64,000 bases of DNA from Novosphingobium album (ex Hu et al. 2023) (GCF_022832385.1 NZ_JALHLE010000010.1:1-64000), one strand, 5' to 3'. Positions 8,302-17,843 are shown, counted from the stretch's first letter. The notes: generated from the letters alone by a model not told the origin. Made by a program: numbers and translations.

Positions 8302-9258
8302 ATGTCGGTTCGGATGGCCCTTGCGAAATTGTCTGCCTGCGCGGCAGGCTGCGCGATCATCGGTGGCGGCGCCGTCCACGTGGCGGAGACGCAATCGAAG
8401 ACGACCGAGTACCACAAGCTCAAGCAGGCCAAGGTGGCGCAGCCGGTCAAGAAGGCCAAGCGGATCGTGCGCAAGGAAAAGCCGCGCACGACCAAGCGCG
8501 CGCGACAGATCGTCAAGCCCACCTGCTGCGAACAGCCCGAGATGGCTATGGTTCCGGTGCCGCCGCCCTACATCCCGCCAGCACCACCCCCGTCCTACCA
8601 GGGTGGCGGCGGCAGCACCCCGGTGGTCATCGGCGGCGGTTCGATGGGCGGCTTTGGCGGCGGCTTCTTCGGCGGTTTCTTTGGCGGCGGCAGTTCGAGC
8701 GGCGGCAACATCGTCATCACCTCGACCACCAGCGGCGGTTCGACCTCCACGTCGTCTTCGTCCGGTGGCCTGACATCGACCACGACCGGCGGCTCGACGT
8801 CCACTTCTACGGGCGGCGTCACGTCCACAACCTCCACCGGAGGCATCACTTCGACCACCACCACCGGCGGCGTCACCTCGACGACCTCGACCAGTTCGGG
8901 CAATGTTTCGACGAGCACCTCCAGCTCCTCGTCGTCGAGTTCGTCCTCCAGTTCCTCGTCGAGCTCGTCGTCCAGTTCAAGTTCCTCGGGCGGCAAGACG
9001 TCGAGTGGTGGCTCATCTTCGAGCGGATCGTCCTCGTCAGGCTCCTCGTCCTCCAGCAGCTCGAGCGGTAGTTCTTCCTCTTCGAGCAGTTCCTCGTCGT
9101 CCAGTTCGTCTTCTTCGTCGAGCTCGTCGTCGGGCGGATCGACCACGACCAGCACCGGCGGCCACGATGTCCCGGCGCCACCAATGCTGATCCTGTTCGG
9201 CGCGGCGGCCGCCACCGTGCTGGGCCGCCGCCGCATCAGCCGCCGCAAGGAAGCCTGA
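8302..9258 (+). CDS. Serine-rich surface protein with PEP-CTERM-like C-terminus
   Basis: A 318-residue protein. The N-terminus has a hydrophobic signal-like segment (LAKLSACAAGCAIIGGGA), then a Lys/Arg-rich stretch (residues 35-75), a Pro-rich linker, Gly-Phe repeats, Thr/Ser/Gly repeats and two long serine tracts. It ends in VPAPPMLILFGAAAATVLG followed by RRR, the shape of a PEP-CTERM sorting signal (VPxP, helix, Arg cluster) recognised by exosortases. Such proteins are linked to extracellular polysaccharide. Ser/Thr richness suggests glycosylation. Start at ATG 8302 is chosen by the signal segment. Function is inference. Confidence 0.7.
   Translation: MSVRMALAKLSACAAGCAIIGGGAVHVAETQSKTTEYHKLKQAKVAQPVKKAKRIVRKEKPRTTKRARQIVKPTCCEQPEMAMVPVPPPYIPPAPPPSYQGGGGSTPVVIGGGSMGGFGGGFFGGFFGGGSSSGGNIVITSTTSGGSTSTSSSSGGLTSTTTGGSTSTSTGGVTSTTSTGGITSTTTTGGVTSTTSTSSGNVSTSTSSSSSSSSSSSSSSSSSSSSSSSGGKTSSGGSSSSGSSSSGSSSSSSSSGSSSSSSSSSSSSSSSSSSSSSGGSTTTSTGGHDVPAPPMLILFGAAAATVLGRRRISRRKEA
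8914..9132 (+). repeat. Low-complexity serine-codon tract
   Basis: More than 50 serine codons in two blocks, mixing TCC, TCG, AGC, AGT and TCA, separated by Gly-rich spacers. Because synonymous codons vary, this is conserved as protein composition rather than as a simple DNA microsatellite. Confidence 0.8.
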
Positions 9259-9323
9259 GGGAGCAGCGCTCGGCACTCCGCCCGTTTAGGAACGGCCCTC
9301 GCGCCCCAACGGCGGCGCCACGA

Positions 9324-9635
9324 TCAGTGCGTGCCGCCGTTCTTCTTCAGGCTCTCGTCCATCCGCGCGATCTGGTCGGGCGTGGCTTCGGTCTGATACT
9401 TCGCCTTCCACTCGTCGAACGGCATCCCGTGGATCACCGCGCGCGCTTCCGCCTTGTCGCCCTCGAACCCGGCATCGCGGATCCAGTCGGCCAGACAATT
9501 GCGGCAGAAACCGGAAAGCCCCATCAGATCGATGTTCTGGGCATCGTGCCGCTTCTGCAAATGGCGCACCAGGCGGCGGAAAGCGGCTGCCGCCACGGCG
9601 TCGTCGAGCATGTCCAATGAGTCGGTTTCGTTCAT
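9324..9635 (-). CDS. DUF1244 family protein
   Basis: A 103-residue protein matching the DUF1244 family of alpha/gammaproteobacteria: AAFRRLVRHLQKRHDAQNID, then GFCRNCLADWI with the conserved Cys pair, and GMPFDEWKAKYQ. It is probably a small cytoplasmic helical protein of unknown role. It is divergent from pyk with 77 bases between them. Start at ATG 9635. Confidence 0.85.
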   Translation of the reverse strand: MNETDSLDMLDDAVAAAAFRRLVRHLQKRHDAQNIDLMGLSGFCRNCLADWIRDAGFEGDKAEARAVIHGMPFDEWKAKYQTEATPDQIARMDESLKKNGGTH

Positions 9636-9712
9636 AATCCTGCCAATCGTCCTTGGTTTGTAAGCTTTGCTTTGCCATATGACGGCCCGTTCCCGAAAGA
9701 GGCAGTCGACAC

Positions 9713-11194
9713 GTGGTCAGCACCCATCAGCGCCGTTCCCCCCATCATCGCGGCATCAAGCGCACGCGCAAGGTCAAGATTCTCGCAACGCTTGGCCCCG
9801 CCAGCCGCGACCGGGAAACCATCGCCAAGCTGCTCAAGGCCGGGGCGGACGCCTTCCGCGTCAACATGAGCCACGGCGATCACGAGACTCATCGCGAGAC
9901 CATCGCCAATATCCGCGCGGTCGAAAAGGATCTGGGACGCCCCGTCGCCGTCCTGTGCGACCTGCAGGGTCCCAAGCTGCGGGTCGGCGCCTTCAAGGAG
10001 GGCAAGGCCTTCCTGCGCCACGGCGCGCATTTCACGCTCGACCGCGATCCCACGCCGGGCGACGATAACCGCGTCTGCCTGCCGCACCCCGAACTCTTCG
10101 GCATCCTCCAGAACGGCCAGCGCCTGCTGATCGACGACGGCAAACTGCGGCTGGTGGTGATCAAGCCGGAGGCAGACAAGATCCTGTGCACCGCCGAAGT
10201 CGGCGGCACGATCTCGGACCGCAAGGGCGTCAATGTACCCGATGCCATCGTCCCCGTCCCGGCACTGACCGAGAAGGACCGGCGTGACCTCGCATTCGCC
10301 ATCAAGGAAGGCGCCGACTGGGTCGGCCTGTCCTTCGTTCAACGGCCCGAGGACGTGGCCGAGGCCCGGCGCCTGATGGGCGGCTATGGCGCGCTCATGG
10401 CCAAGATCGAAAAGCCCGCCGCGGTCGAGAGCCTCGAGGAAATCATCGAGCTGTCCGACGGCATCATGGTGGCACGCGGTGATCTCGGCGTGGAACTGCT
10501 GCCCGAGGAAGTGCCGCCGATCCAGAAGCACATCATCGAGAAGACCCGCGCCCACGGCAAACCGGTGGTGGTCGCGACGCAGATGCTCGAATCGATGATC
10601 ACCAGCCCGAGCCCGACCCGCGCCGAAGTCTCCGACGTCGCCAACGCGGTCTATGATGGTGCCGACGCGGTGATGCTCTCGGCAGAAACCGCCGCCGGGC
10701 AGTGGCCGGTCGAAGCGGTGACGATCATGGACCGCATCGCTGCCAAGGTCGAAAGCGATTCAACCTACCGTGAGCGCATCCACCTCGCCGAAACGCCGCC
10801 CGATGCCACAACGGCCGACGCGCTTTCCGCCTCCTGCGCGACAATCGCCGACACCTTGCCGATCGAGGGCATCATCATCTTCACCGGCTCCGGCATCTCG
10901 GCCCGCCGCGTCGCGCGCGAGCGCCCTGCCGCGCCGATGCTGGTACTCACACCCTCGATCAAGACGGCCCGCCGCGGCGCGCTGCTCTGGGGTGCGCACA
11001 CGGTGCTGACCAAGGACATCGGCAGCTTCGAGGAGATGATCGCCAAGGGCAAGCGCATGGCGCTGCGCCACGGCTTCGGCACCGCCGGTTCGCGGCTGGT
11101 CACGCTGGCGGGCGTGCCGTTCGGCGTGCCCGGCTCCACCAATTTGCTGCACGTCGTCACCCTCTCGGGCAACGAACTGGCCTCTCCGAAGTGA
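9713..11194 (+). CDS. pyk: Pyruvate kinase
   Basis: A 493-residue glycolytic enzyme converting phosphoenolpyruvate and ADP to pyruvate and ATP. Seen: N-terminal RKVKILATLGPAS, substrate-binding VNMSHG, active-site lysine in LMAKIEKPAAVESL, metal-binding MVARGDLGVEL and the MLSAETA loop, then the C-terminal allosteric domain. The GTG at 9713 gives a 20-residue basic extension before the conserved start. A GAGG lies shortly upstream. Followed 13 bases later by a LysE-type gene. Confidence 0.96.
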   Translation: MVSTHQRRSPHHRGIKRTRKVKILATLGPASRDRETIAKLLKAGADAFRVNMSHGDHETHRETIANIRAVEKDLGRPVAVLCDLQGPKLRVGAFKEGKAFLRHGAHFTLDRDPTPGDDNRVCLPHPELFGILQNGQRLLIDDGKLRLVVIKPEADKILCTAEVGGTISDRKGVNVPDAIVPVPALTEKDRRDLAFAIKEGADWVGLSFVQRPEDVAEARRLMGGYGALMAKIEKPAAVESLEEIIELSDGIMVARGDLGVELLPEEVPPIQKHIIEKTRAHGKPVVVATQMLESMITSPSPTRAEVSDVANAVYDGADAVMLSAETAAGQWPVEAVTIMDRIAAKVESDSTYRERIHLAETPPDATTADALSASCATIADTLPIEGIIIFTGSGISARRVARERPAAPMLVLTPSIKTARRGALLWGAHTVLTKDIGSFEEMIAKGKRMALRHGFGTAGSRLVTLAGVPFGVPGSTNLLHVVTLSGNELASPK

Positions 11195-11207
11195 GGACGC
11201 CCCGGTC

Positions 11208-11837
11208 ATGAGCCTGCAAACACTGTGGATTTTCGCCATCGCGGTATTCCTGCTGAGCGCGACGCCCGGCCCGAACATGCTGCACATCCTCTCGCGCAGC
11301 GTCGAGCTGGGATTCAAACGCAGTACGGCGGCGATGGCAGGCTGCCTGCTTGGCCTGCTCACCTTGCTCACGGCGTCAGCTGTGGGACTGGGTGCGCTGT
11401 TGCATGCCCTGCCGGGTGTGTTCGACGTGCTCCGCCTGGCAGGCGCTGCCTACCTGCTCTTCCTGGCGTTCAAGGCCTGGCGCAGCCCGGTAGATGGCGA
11501 CGATACGCAGGAAGAGTGGGCCCGCCCCACCGCTTCGTGGCAGACGGTGCTGCGCGGCGGCTTCACGATCTCGATCAGCAATCCCAAGGCGATCGTCTTC
11601 GCGGCGGCGTTTCTGCCCCAGTTCATCAATCCCGCACAGTCGCAGGCGCCGCAGTTCGCGGTGCTGCTGGCCGTGTTCACGGTGATCGAGGGCTTCTGGT
11701 ACTGTGTCTATGCCACGGGCGGCCGGGCCATCGCGCGGCATCTGGGACGCGCCGGCGTGAAGCGCGCGTTCAACCGGCTGACGGGCGGTCTGTTCGCCGC
11801 ATTCGGCCTGTCACTGCTGGCCTGGCGCGCGGCCTGA
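11208..11837 (+). CDS. LysE/RhtB-family amino-acid exporter
   Basis: A 209-residue membrane protein with about six hydrophobic segments and the family signature near the N-terminus (SATPGPNMLHILSRSVELGF). LysE/RhtB proteins export amino acids or their derivatives; the substrate is not predictable. It lies 13 bases after pyk on the same strand, so cotranscription is likely. It converges on yggS with 6 bases between stops. Confidence 0.88.
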   Translation: MSLQTLWIFAIAVFLLSATPGPNMLHILSRSVELGFKRSTAAMAGCLLGLLTLLTASAVGLGALLHALPGVFDVLRLAGAAYLLFLAFKAWRSPVDGDDTQEEWARPTASWQTVLRGGFTISISNPKAIVFAAAFLPQFINPAQSQAPQFAVLLAVFTVIEGFWYCVYATGGRAIARHLGRAGVKRAFNRLTGGLFAAFGLSLLAWRAA

Positions 11838-11843
11838 CGCCGG

Positions 11844-12509
11844 TCAGTCCCGCGCCCCGAACAGCGCCGATCCCACGCGTACATGCGTGGCGCCGAGCAT
11901 GACCGCGGTCTCGAAATCCCCGCTCATGCCCATGCTGAGTTGGTCGAGGCCATTGTCGGCAGCGATCTTCGCCAGCAGCGCAAAGAACGGCGCGGCCTCG
12001 ATATCGGCGGGCGGCACGCACATCAGGCCAATCACCGGGATCTGCGCTTCGCGCGCCGAAGCCAGCAGCGCGGGTACGTCGGCTATCGGGCATCCGCCCT
12101 TCTGCTCTTCCGCGCCGATGTTCACCTGTACGAAGCAAGGGACCTGCTTGCCGGCCTTGGCCATCGCCTTGCCCAGCGCCGACACCAGCGAGGGCCGGTC
12201 CAGTGAGTGGATGCAGTCGAACAGCGCCACCGCATCCTCCGCCTTGTTCGACTGGAGCTGGCCGACAAGGTGCAGCTTCACGCCGGGATGCGCCTCGATC
12301 AGCGCGGGCCACTTGCCCTGCGCTTCCTGGACGCGGTTTTCGCCGAACACGCGCTGCCCTTCTTCGATAAGCGGCAGGATCTGGGCGGCCTCATGCGTCT
12401 TGGAAATGGCGATGAGTTCCACATCCTCCGGCTTGCGGCCGGCAATCGTGGCGGCATGGGCCATGCGGGCACGGACGTGTTCGAGCGGTGTAAGGTCTGG
12501 CTGATCCAT
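11844..12509 (-). CDS. yggS: YggS-family PLP-homeostasis protein
   Basis: A 221-residue member of the PLP-binding YggS/PROSC family. The PLP lysine is K37 in ELIAISKTHEAAQIL and the family segment FGENRVQEAQGKW follows; LHLVGQLQSNKA and SMGMSGDFETAVMLGATHVRVG complete the barrel. It maintains pyridoxal-phosphate and keto-acid homeostasis rather than catalysing a known reaction. Its start overlaps the divergent ThiE-like gene, so the two promoters must lie inside each other's coding sequence. Confidence 0.93.
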   Translation of the reverse strand: MDQPDLTPLEHVRARMAHAATIAGRKPEDVELIAISKTHEAAQILPLIEEGQRVFGENRVQEAQGKWPALIEAHPGVKLHLVGQLQSNKAEDAVALFDCIHSLDRPSLVSALGKAMAKAGKQVPCFVQVNIGAEEQKGGCPIADVPALLASAREAQIPVIGLMCVPPADIEAAPFFALLAKIAADNGLDQLSMGMSGDFETAVMLGATHVRVGSALFGARD

Positions 12510-13101
12510 GGCGCGCTGCTATAGCGTCCCCGTGCCGAACCGCCAGCCGCCTCTTCCCCCAATCTGGCTTGTCAGCGATGCCCGCAACGACGCGGTGCTG
12601 GAGCGCGCGCTGGCGCGGCTGCCGCGCGGATCCGGGTTGATCTACCGCCACTATCACCTGCCCCCGGAGCAACGCCGGGCCCGTTTCCGCACACTGGCGC
12701 GCGCGGCACGCCGCCGTGGACACTGCGTGGTGCTGTCCGGCAGCGCTTGGGAGGCCAAGGGCTGGGGAGCCGATGGGGCCTATGGCGCTCCATCGCGTCT
12801 TGTGTACGGTCCGGCGACCTTGCGCCTCGTCACGGTCCATTCGCTGCGCGAACTGGCCAAGGCCCACCGGGCGCGGGCAGATGCCGTGCTGATCTCGCCG
12901 GTCTTTCCCACCCGCTCGCACCCCGGTGCGCCCGTGCTCGGGCCGTTACGCTTCCGGCTCCTGGCGGAACGCGCGCGGGTCCCGGCGATCGCGCTGGGCG
13001 GCATGACGGCGCACCGTGCCCGTGCTTTCAGCTTGCGCAAATGGGCGGCGATTCAAGGCCTTGCAGAAACGCCCACAGGCCTGTTCCCGCTTCATTCTTG
13101 A
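12508..13101 (+). CDS. ThiE-like thiamine phosphate synthase family protein
   Basis: A 197-residue TIM-barrel protein related to ThiE/TenI: PIWLVSDARND start, phosphate-binding-like DAVLISPVFPTRSHPGA and VPAIALGGMTAHRARA near the end. The usual ThiE substrate residues in the first half are weakly matched and it is Arg-rich, so it may be a ThiE-like paralogue rather than the main thiamine phosphate synthase. ATG 12508 overlaps the divergent yggS start by 2 bases; GTG 12532 is an equally plausible start. Confidence 0.65.
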   Translation: MARCYSVPVPNRQPPLPPIWLVSDARNDAVLERALARLPRGSGLIYRHYHLPPEQRRARFRTLARAARRRGHCVVLSGSAWEAKGWGADGAYGAPSRLVYGPATLRLVTVHSLRELAKAHRARADAVLISPVFPTRSHPGAPVLGPLRFRLLAERARVPAIALGGMTAHRARAFSLRKWAAIQGLAETPTGLFPLHS

Positions 13102-13153
13102 CGCGGAGTCCCGCCCGGGCGCATTATCGGCGCGCCTAGACAGGGGAATTCTT

Positions 13154-15523
13154 ATGGCCACGAGGCCCATGGCGCCGGGCCGGCGCATCACCAAGCCGGA
13201 CTGGCGCGCAGTGCTCAAGCGCTCGGTGCGCCGTGCAACCGAACTGTCCGGTGCAGTGCTGTTGTTCGCGCTCATGGTCTATCTGGCGCTCGCATTGGCC
13301 AGCTATCATCAGACCGACCCCTCCGCTTCGACCGCCGCAGGCGGAGAAGTCCAGAACTGGATGGGAGCCATGGGGGCGTGGACTGCCGAGCGTGCCCTGT
13401 TCCTGTTCGGCCCGGTGTCCTGGCTGTTCCTGCCGCTGCTCTACGTCTTCGCGCGCAAGCTGTGGCTGCTGGTGGAAGAGGATGACGGCGAGATAGAGCA
13501 TTCGAACCAGCGCTGGTGGCGCCCCGTCGCCATACTGGCTTTCGCCATGCTCCTGATCGCAACGGTGTTCTCGCTGTGGTTCACCAAGCCCGGTGGAACA
13601 CTGCCGGCGTCGATGGGTGGGATTTCGGGGCTGCTCGGCGCCAGGGCCATCACTGCGCTGGCTGGCTTGACGCCGCCGCCTGCGCAAGGCTGGACGACGC
13701 TGGCACTGGCACTGGTGTGCCTGATCGCGGGCGTCACTCTGATCGGCAAGGTCTTCGCCTTTGACTGGGTTCGCCTCCTGACGCTGCCAGGCCGTATCGG
13801 CCGCATACCGCGCGGTCTGCCTTCCGCCCGTAGCGCACAGCCAGCTCCCGTCAGGGACTCAGCCACTCGCCCCGAGCCCGCGCCACGCGCCGAAACGCCC
13901 ACCCCTCTGGCGGACAAGCCCCGCAGGACGCCAGAGATCGTCGATCCCAAGGCCTCGCCCGCTCCGGCCATGCTCGGTTCCGGCAGCCGCCAGAAGGACT
14001 TGTTCGACCAGTACGAACTGCCCAGCCTCGATATTCTGGCCGATCCCCCGCCCAACACTCAGCCGAAGATCGACAAGCTCAGCCTGGAGCGCAACGCGCG
14101 CCTGCTCGAAACCGTGCTCGACGATTTCAACGTCAAGGGCGAGATCACCGCGGTGCGCACCGGCCCGGTCGTCACCATGTACGAACTCGAACCGGCACCC
14201 GGCACCAAGGCCGTGCGCGTCATCGGCCTTGCCGACGACATCGCCCGCAACATGTCGGCGATCTCCGCGCGCGTCTCCTCGATCCCCGGCCGCACCGTCA
14301 TGGGCATCGAACTGCCCAATGCCCAGCGGCAGATGGTCTCGTTCAAGGAAATGGTCGCCTCGGAAGCCTTTGCCCATCACAAGGGCATGCTGCCGATCAT
14401 CCTGGGCAAGGACATCGCGGGCGAACCGGTAATCGCGGACCTCGCGACCATGCCGCACCTTCTGGTCGCGGGTACCACCGGTTCGGGTAAGTCGGTCGGC
14501 CTCAACTGCATCCTGCTCTCGCTGCTCTACCGCCTCACCCCGGCGCAGTGCCGCCTGATCCTCGTCGATCCCAAGGTGCTCGAACTCAAGAGCTACGACG
14601 ATATTCCGCACCTGCTCTCGCCGGTGGTCACCGAACCGCCCAAGGCCGTGCGCGCCTTGAAGTGGGCGGTCGAGGAAATGGAACGCCGCTATCGCATGAT
14701 GAGCGAAGTTTCCGTCCGCAACCTCGCCAGCTTCAACGAGAAGGTTCGCACTGCCGCGGCCAAGGGCAAGCCGCTCGGCCGCCGCGTGCAGATCGGCTTC
14801 GATCCGGATACCGGCGAGGAACTCTACGAGGAGAACCAGCTCGACTACGAAGTGCTGCCGCAGATCGTCCTCATCGTCGACGAGCTGGCCGACCTCATGG
14901 TCACTGTCGGCAAGGAAATCGAAGTGCTGATCCAGCGCCTCGCGCAGAAGAGCCGCGCGGCGGGCATCCACCTGATCATGGCAACGCAGCGCCCCTCGGT
15001 CGACGTCATCACCGGCGTCATCAAGGCCAACCTGCCGACGCGTGTCTCGTTCGCCGTCACCAGCCGCATCGATAGCCGCACGATCCTGGGCGAGCACGGC
15101 GCCGAGCAACTGCTGGGCAAGGGCGACATGCTCTACAAGCCGAGTTCCGACCCCATCAAGCGCGTCCACGGTCCCTTCGTCTCGGACGAGGAAGTGGAGC
15201 ACGTCGCCGATTACTGGCGCACGCAGGGCAAGCCAGACTACGTCACCGCCGTCACCGAGGAGCCGGAGGAAGGCAGCTTCGGCTTCGACGACCTCGACGC
15301 CACCGCCTCCGACGCGCCCGAGGAACGCAAGTACCGCCAGGTCTGCCAGCTGGTGTTCGAGAACCAGAAGGTCTCGGTCTCCTGGCTCCAGCGCCAGATG
15401 GGCGTGGGCTACAACACCGCCGCCAAGTGGGTGGAGCGCATGGAGAACGACGGCTTCGTCGGCCCCGCCAACCATGTCGGCCGCCGCGACATCTATCGCG
15501 ATGAGAATGGCAGCCCGCTTTGA
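13154..15523 (+). CDS. ftsK: DNA translocase FtsK
   Basis: A 789-residue septal DNA pump. About four N-terminal transmembrane segments (residues 30-205) anchor it at the division site. A Pro-rich linker (about 215-290) follows, then the alpha/beta motor with Walker A GTTGSGKS and Walker B VLIVDELADLM, and a C-terminal gamma winged helix (about 720-785) that reads KOPS polarity sites. It coordinates chromosome dimer resolution with division. ATG 13154 is chosen; the frame extends upstream into the ThiE-like gene region without family sequence. Confidence 0.95.
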   Translation: MATRPMAPGRRITKPDWRAVLKRSVRRATELSGAVLLFALMVYLALALASYHQTDPSASTAAGGEVQNWMGAMGAWTAERALFLFGPVSWLFLPLLYVFARKLWLLVEEDDGEIEHSNQRWWRPVAILAFAMLLIATVFSLWFTKPGGTLPASMGGISGLLGARAITALAGLTPPPAQGWTTLALALVCLIAGVTLIGKVFAFDWVRLLTLPGRIGRIPRGLPSARSAQPAPVRDSATRPEPAPRAETPTPLADKPRRTPEIVDPKASPAPAMLGSGSRQKDLFDQYELPSLDILADPPPNTQPKIDKLSLERNARLLETVLDDFNVKGEITAVRTGPVVTMYELEPAPGTKAVRVIGLADDIARNMSAISARVSSIPGRTVMGIELPNAQRQMVSFKEMVASEAFAHHKGMLPIILGKDIAGEPVIADLATMPHLLVAGTTGSGKSVGLNCILLSLLYRLTPAQCRLILVDPKVLELKSYDDIPHLLSPVVTEPPKAVRALKWAVEEMERRYRMMSEVSVRNLASFNEKVRTAAAKGKPLGRRVQIGFDPDTGEELYEENQLDYEVLPQIVLIVDELADLMVTVGKEIEVLIQRLAQKSRAAGIHLIMATQRPSVDVITGVIKANLPTRVSFAVTSRIDSRTILGEHGAEQLLGKGDMLYKPSSDPIKRVHGPFVSDEEVEHVADYWRTQGKPDYVTAVTEEPEEGSFGFDDLDATASDAPEERKYRQVCQLVFENQKVSVSWLQRQMGVGYNTAAKWVERMENDGFVGPANHVGRRDIYRDENGSPL

Positions 15524-15633
15524 AGCACATCGCGCCGCGCTAGAATCTGATCGGCCGCCCATAGGCGGGGTTGGTGATCGCCGATCCAGCGCCTAAATTG
15601 CACGTCACGCAACTGCCGCATCGGATGCCCCCC

Positions 15634-17403
15634 ATGGAACACCAGACCCAGGCCTTTCCGCTGCAGGACGGATTCCTGCTGCTGGGAACGGCACTCGTCT
15701 TTGTGCTGCTGTTCCGGCGGCTGGGCCTTGGCGCGACGCTGGGCTACCTGCTCGCAGGAGCCGTTCTGGGGCCCTATGCACTCCATCTCGTTGGCGATCC
15801 CGAAAGCAAGATCGGCTTTGCCGAGCTGGGGATCACCCTGCTGCTGTTCATCGTCGGGCTCGAACTGGCGCCGCGGCGCCTGTGGCGGATGCGGCACGAG
15901 ATCTTCGGGCTGGGCCTGCTGCAGGTGGCGCTGTGCGGACTTGCCGTTTCCTGGGTGATCCACACGTTCGCGGGCTTCACCATCGAGGCTTCGCTGGCAC
16001 TGGGTCTACCGCTGGGCCTGTCCTCGACTGCGCAGGTGCTGCCGATGCTGCAGAGCGCCGGGCGGCTGCACACCCCGTTCGGGGAACGATCCTTCGCGAT
16101 CCTGCTGTTTCAGGATCTCTCGATCATCCCCCTGATCACGATCATCGCCGCGATGAACCGAAACCCCGGCCTACCCGCCGGACCTCCGGGATGGCAACTG
16201 GCGCTGACCACGGTGCTGGCCATCGGCGGCCTCATCGCCGCCGGACGGTTCGTGATCCGCCCGCTGTTCCGCCTGATCGGCAATTTGGGCGAGCGCGAGA
16301 TGTTCGTGTTCGCCGCGCTTTTCACCGTGCTCGCTTCGGCCGCGCTGATGCAGGCGCTCGGCCTCTCGACCGCACTGGGCGCCTTCATTGCCGGTGTCAT
16401 GCTGGCTGACAGCCCCTATCGCCATGAACTCGAGGCCGACGTCGAGCCCTTCCGCTCGATCCTGCTGGGCCTGTTCTTCATGTCGGTGGGCATGATGCTT
16501 GACCTGTCCGCGATTGCCGAGCGGCCGTTGTTCGTGCTGGCTATGGCCATGGCGCTGATCGCGGTGAAATCGAGCGTGATCTTCGGGCTGGGCCTGCTCT
16601 TCAAAATGCACTGGCGCAGCGCTCTGGCACTGGGCCTGTTGCTGAGCCAGGGCGGCGAGTTCGGCTTCGTGCTGTTCGCGCAGGCCGCCGATGCCTGGCT
16701 GGTGGAACCGCAAGCCGCCAGCCTGTTTGGCGCCATCGTCACTCTGTCGATGGTCGCAACGCCGTTCCTGATGATGGCGACCCGGCGCATCCGGGAAGTG
16801 CCCGTGGTGGCAGGCGAACGCGAGGGCCCTCAAGACGACGGAGCCAGCGCCATCGTCGTGGGCTATGGCCGTTTCGGCCAGACTGTCGCACAATTGCTGA
16901 TCGCCGCGCAGATCGAAGTGACGCTGATCGACACCGACATCGAGATGATCGACGTGGCGGGCGGTTTCGGCGCCAAGGTCTATTTTGGTGACGGAACCCG
17001 GATCGACCTGTTGCGGCAGGCGGGCGCTGCCGAAGCCGAACTCATCGCCTTCTGCATCGACGGCGACCAGTTGACAGAGGACTTCATCCACGCAGTCCAC
17101 GCTGCTTTCCCCAAAGCGCAGGTCTACGCCCGCGTCTTCGACCGGCGCGGGCTGCTGCGGCTGAAGGGTTCGCCTGTAACGTCGATCACCCGCGAAGTGA
17201 TGGAATCGGCAGTTATGCTTGCACGCAACGCCCTGCAGGGTCTCGGCGTGTCGCTGCAGGACATCGAAAAGGCCGAAACCCTGTACCGCTCGCGCGACAA
17301 GGAACGCCTTTCGGCGCAGTACGAAACCGGCGACTTGCGCACCGCACGCGACCGCATCCTGACCCAGCCGGTTCGCGGCGCGCGTCAACCGGGAACCGAG
17401 TAA
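15634..17403 (+). CDS. CPA2-family cation:proton antiporter with TrkA-N domain (KefB/KefC-like)
   Basis: A 589-residue protein. About twelve hydrophobic segments occupy residues 1-390, including GVMLADSPYRHELEADVEPF near residue 270, then a cytosolic Rossmann TrkA-N domain (AIVVGYGRFGQTVAQLL, about 408-530). The set fits K+/H+ antiporters of the Kef type gated by nucleotide or glutathione. ATG 15634 gives the family-like N-terminus; ATG 15625 is a close alternative and neither has a clear ribosome-binding site. It overlaps the convergent Lrp gene by 19 bases. Confidence 0.88.
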   Translation: MEHQTQAFPLQDGFLLLGTALVFVLLFRRLGLGATLGYLLAGAVLGPYALHLVGDPESKIGFAELGITLLLFIVGLELAPRRLWRMRHEIFGLGLLQVALCGLAVSWVIHTFAGFTIEASLALGLPLGLSSTAQVLPMLQSAGRLHTPFGERSFAILLFQDLSIIPLITIIAAMNRNPGLPAGPPGWQLALTTVLAIGGLIAAGRFVIRPLFRLIGNLGEREMFVFAALFTVLASAALMQALGLSTALGAFIAGVMLADSPYRHELEADVEPFRSILLGLFFMSVGMMLDLSAIAERPLFVLAMAMALIAVKSSVIFGLGLLFKMHWRSALALGLLLSQGGEFGFVLFAQAADAWLVEPQAASLFGAIVTLSMVATPFLMMATRRIREVPVVAGEREGPQDDGASAIVVGYGRFGQTVAQLLIAAQIEVTLIDTDIEMIDVAGGFGAKVYFGDGTRIDLLRQAGAAEAELIAFCIDGDQLTEDFIHAVHAAFPKAQVYARVFDRRGLLRLKGSPVTSITREVMESAVMLARNALQGLGVSLQDIEKAETLYRSRDKERLSAQYETGDLRTARDRILTQPVRGARQPGTE

Positions 17404-17843
17404 CCCTCGAACCGCTTGATCCGGCGGAGCGAAAAGCTGGTCTTCATCGCAGAGACACCGGGCAACTGCGCCAGGCAATCGCGGTGGACGTGGTCGTAGT
17501 GGTCGAGATCAGCGGCAGCCACGCGCAACAGGTAGTCGGCCGCCCCGCTCATGAGGTGGCATTCGAGAATGTCGTCGAAATCGAGCACGGCACGTTCAAA
17601 CCGGTCCATGGCCTCGCGGCTCTGGCTGTTGAGCGTGATCTCGACGAAGACTTCGACCGACAGTCCCAGCCGCCGGGCATCGACCCGGGCTGCATAGCCC
17701 AGGATCAGTCCCTGCTCTTCCAGCGCCTTGATCCGGCGGTGACAGGCCGACGCCGAGAGATGGACGAGCGAGGCCAGTTCGGCGATCGAACGCGACGAAT
17801 CCGCCTGAAGCGCTTCCAGCAAGGCGCGATCCGCGCGATCCAT
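17385..17843 (-). CDS. Lrp/AsnC-family transcriptional regulator
   Basis: A 152-residue protein with an N-terminal helix-turn-helix (DRALLEALQADSSRSIAELA, SASACHRRIKALEEQGLI) and a C-terminal RAM ligand-binding domain. It is divergent from alanine dehydrogenase (136 bases apart), the classical arrangement of an AldR/PutR-type Lrp regulator that senses alanine and activates ald. Regulation of ald is inferred from position. Confidence 0.9.
   Translation of the reverse strand: MDRADRALLEALQADSSRSIAELASLVHLSASACHRRIKALEEQGLILGYAARVDARRLGLSVEVFVEITLNSQSREAMDRFERAVLDFDDILECHLMSGAADYLLRVAAADLDHYDHVHRDCLAQLPGVSAMKTSFSLRRIKRFEGYSVPG

Noticed and set aside
8914..9132. CRISPR-like or microsatellite repeat
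   Set aside because: No regular repeat-spacer period; it is coding sequence with varied serine codons.
13859..15562. A 567-codon antisense frame opposite ftsK
   Set aside because: It mirrors ftsK codon bias, has no domain-like sequence and no RBS.
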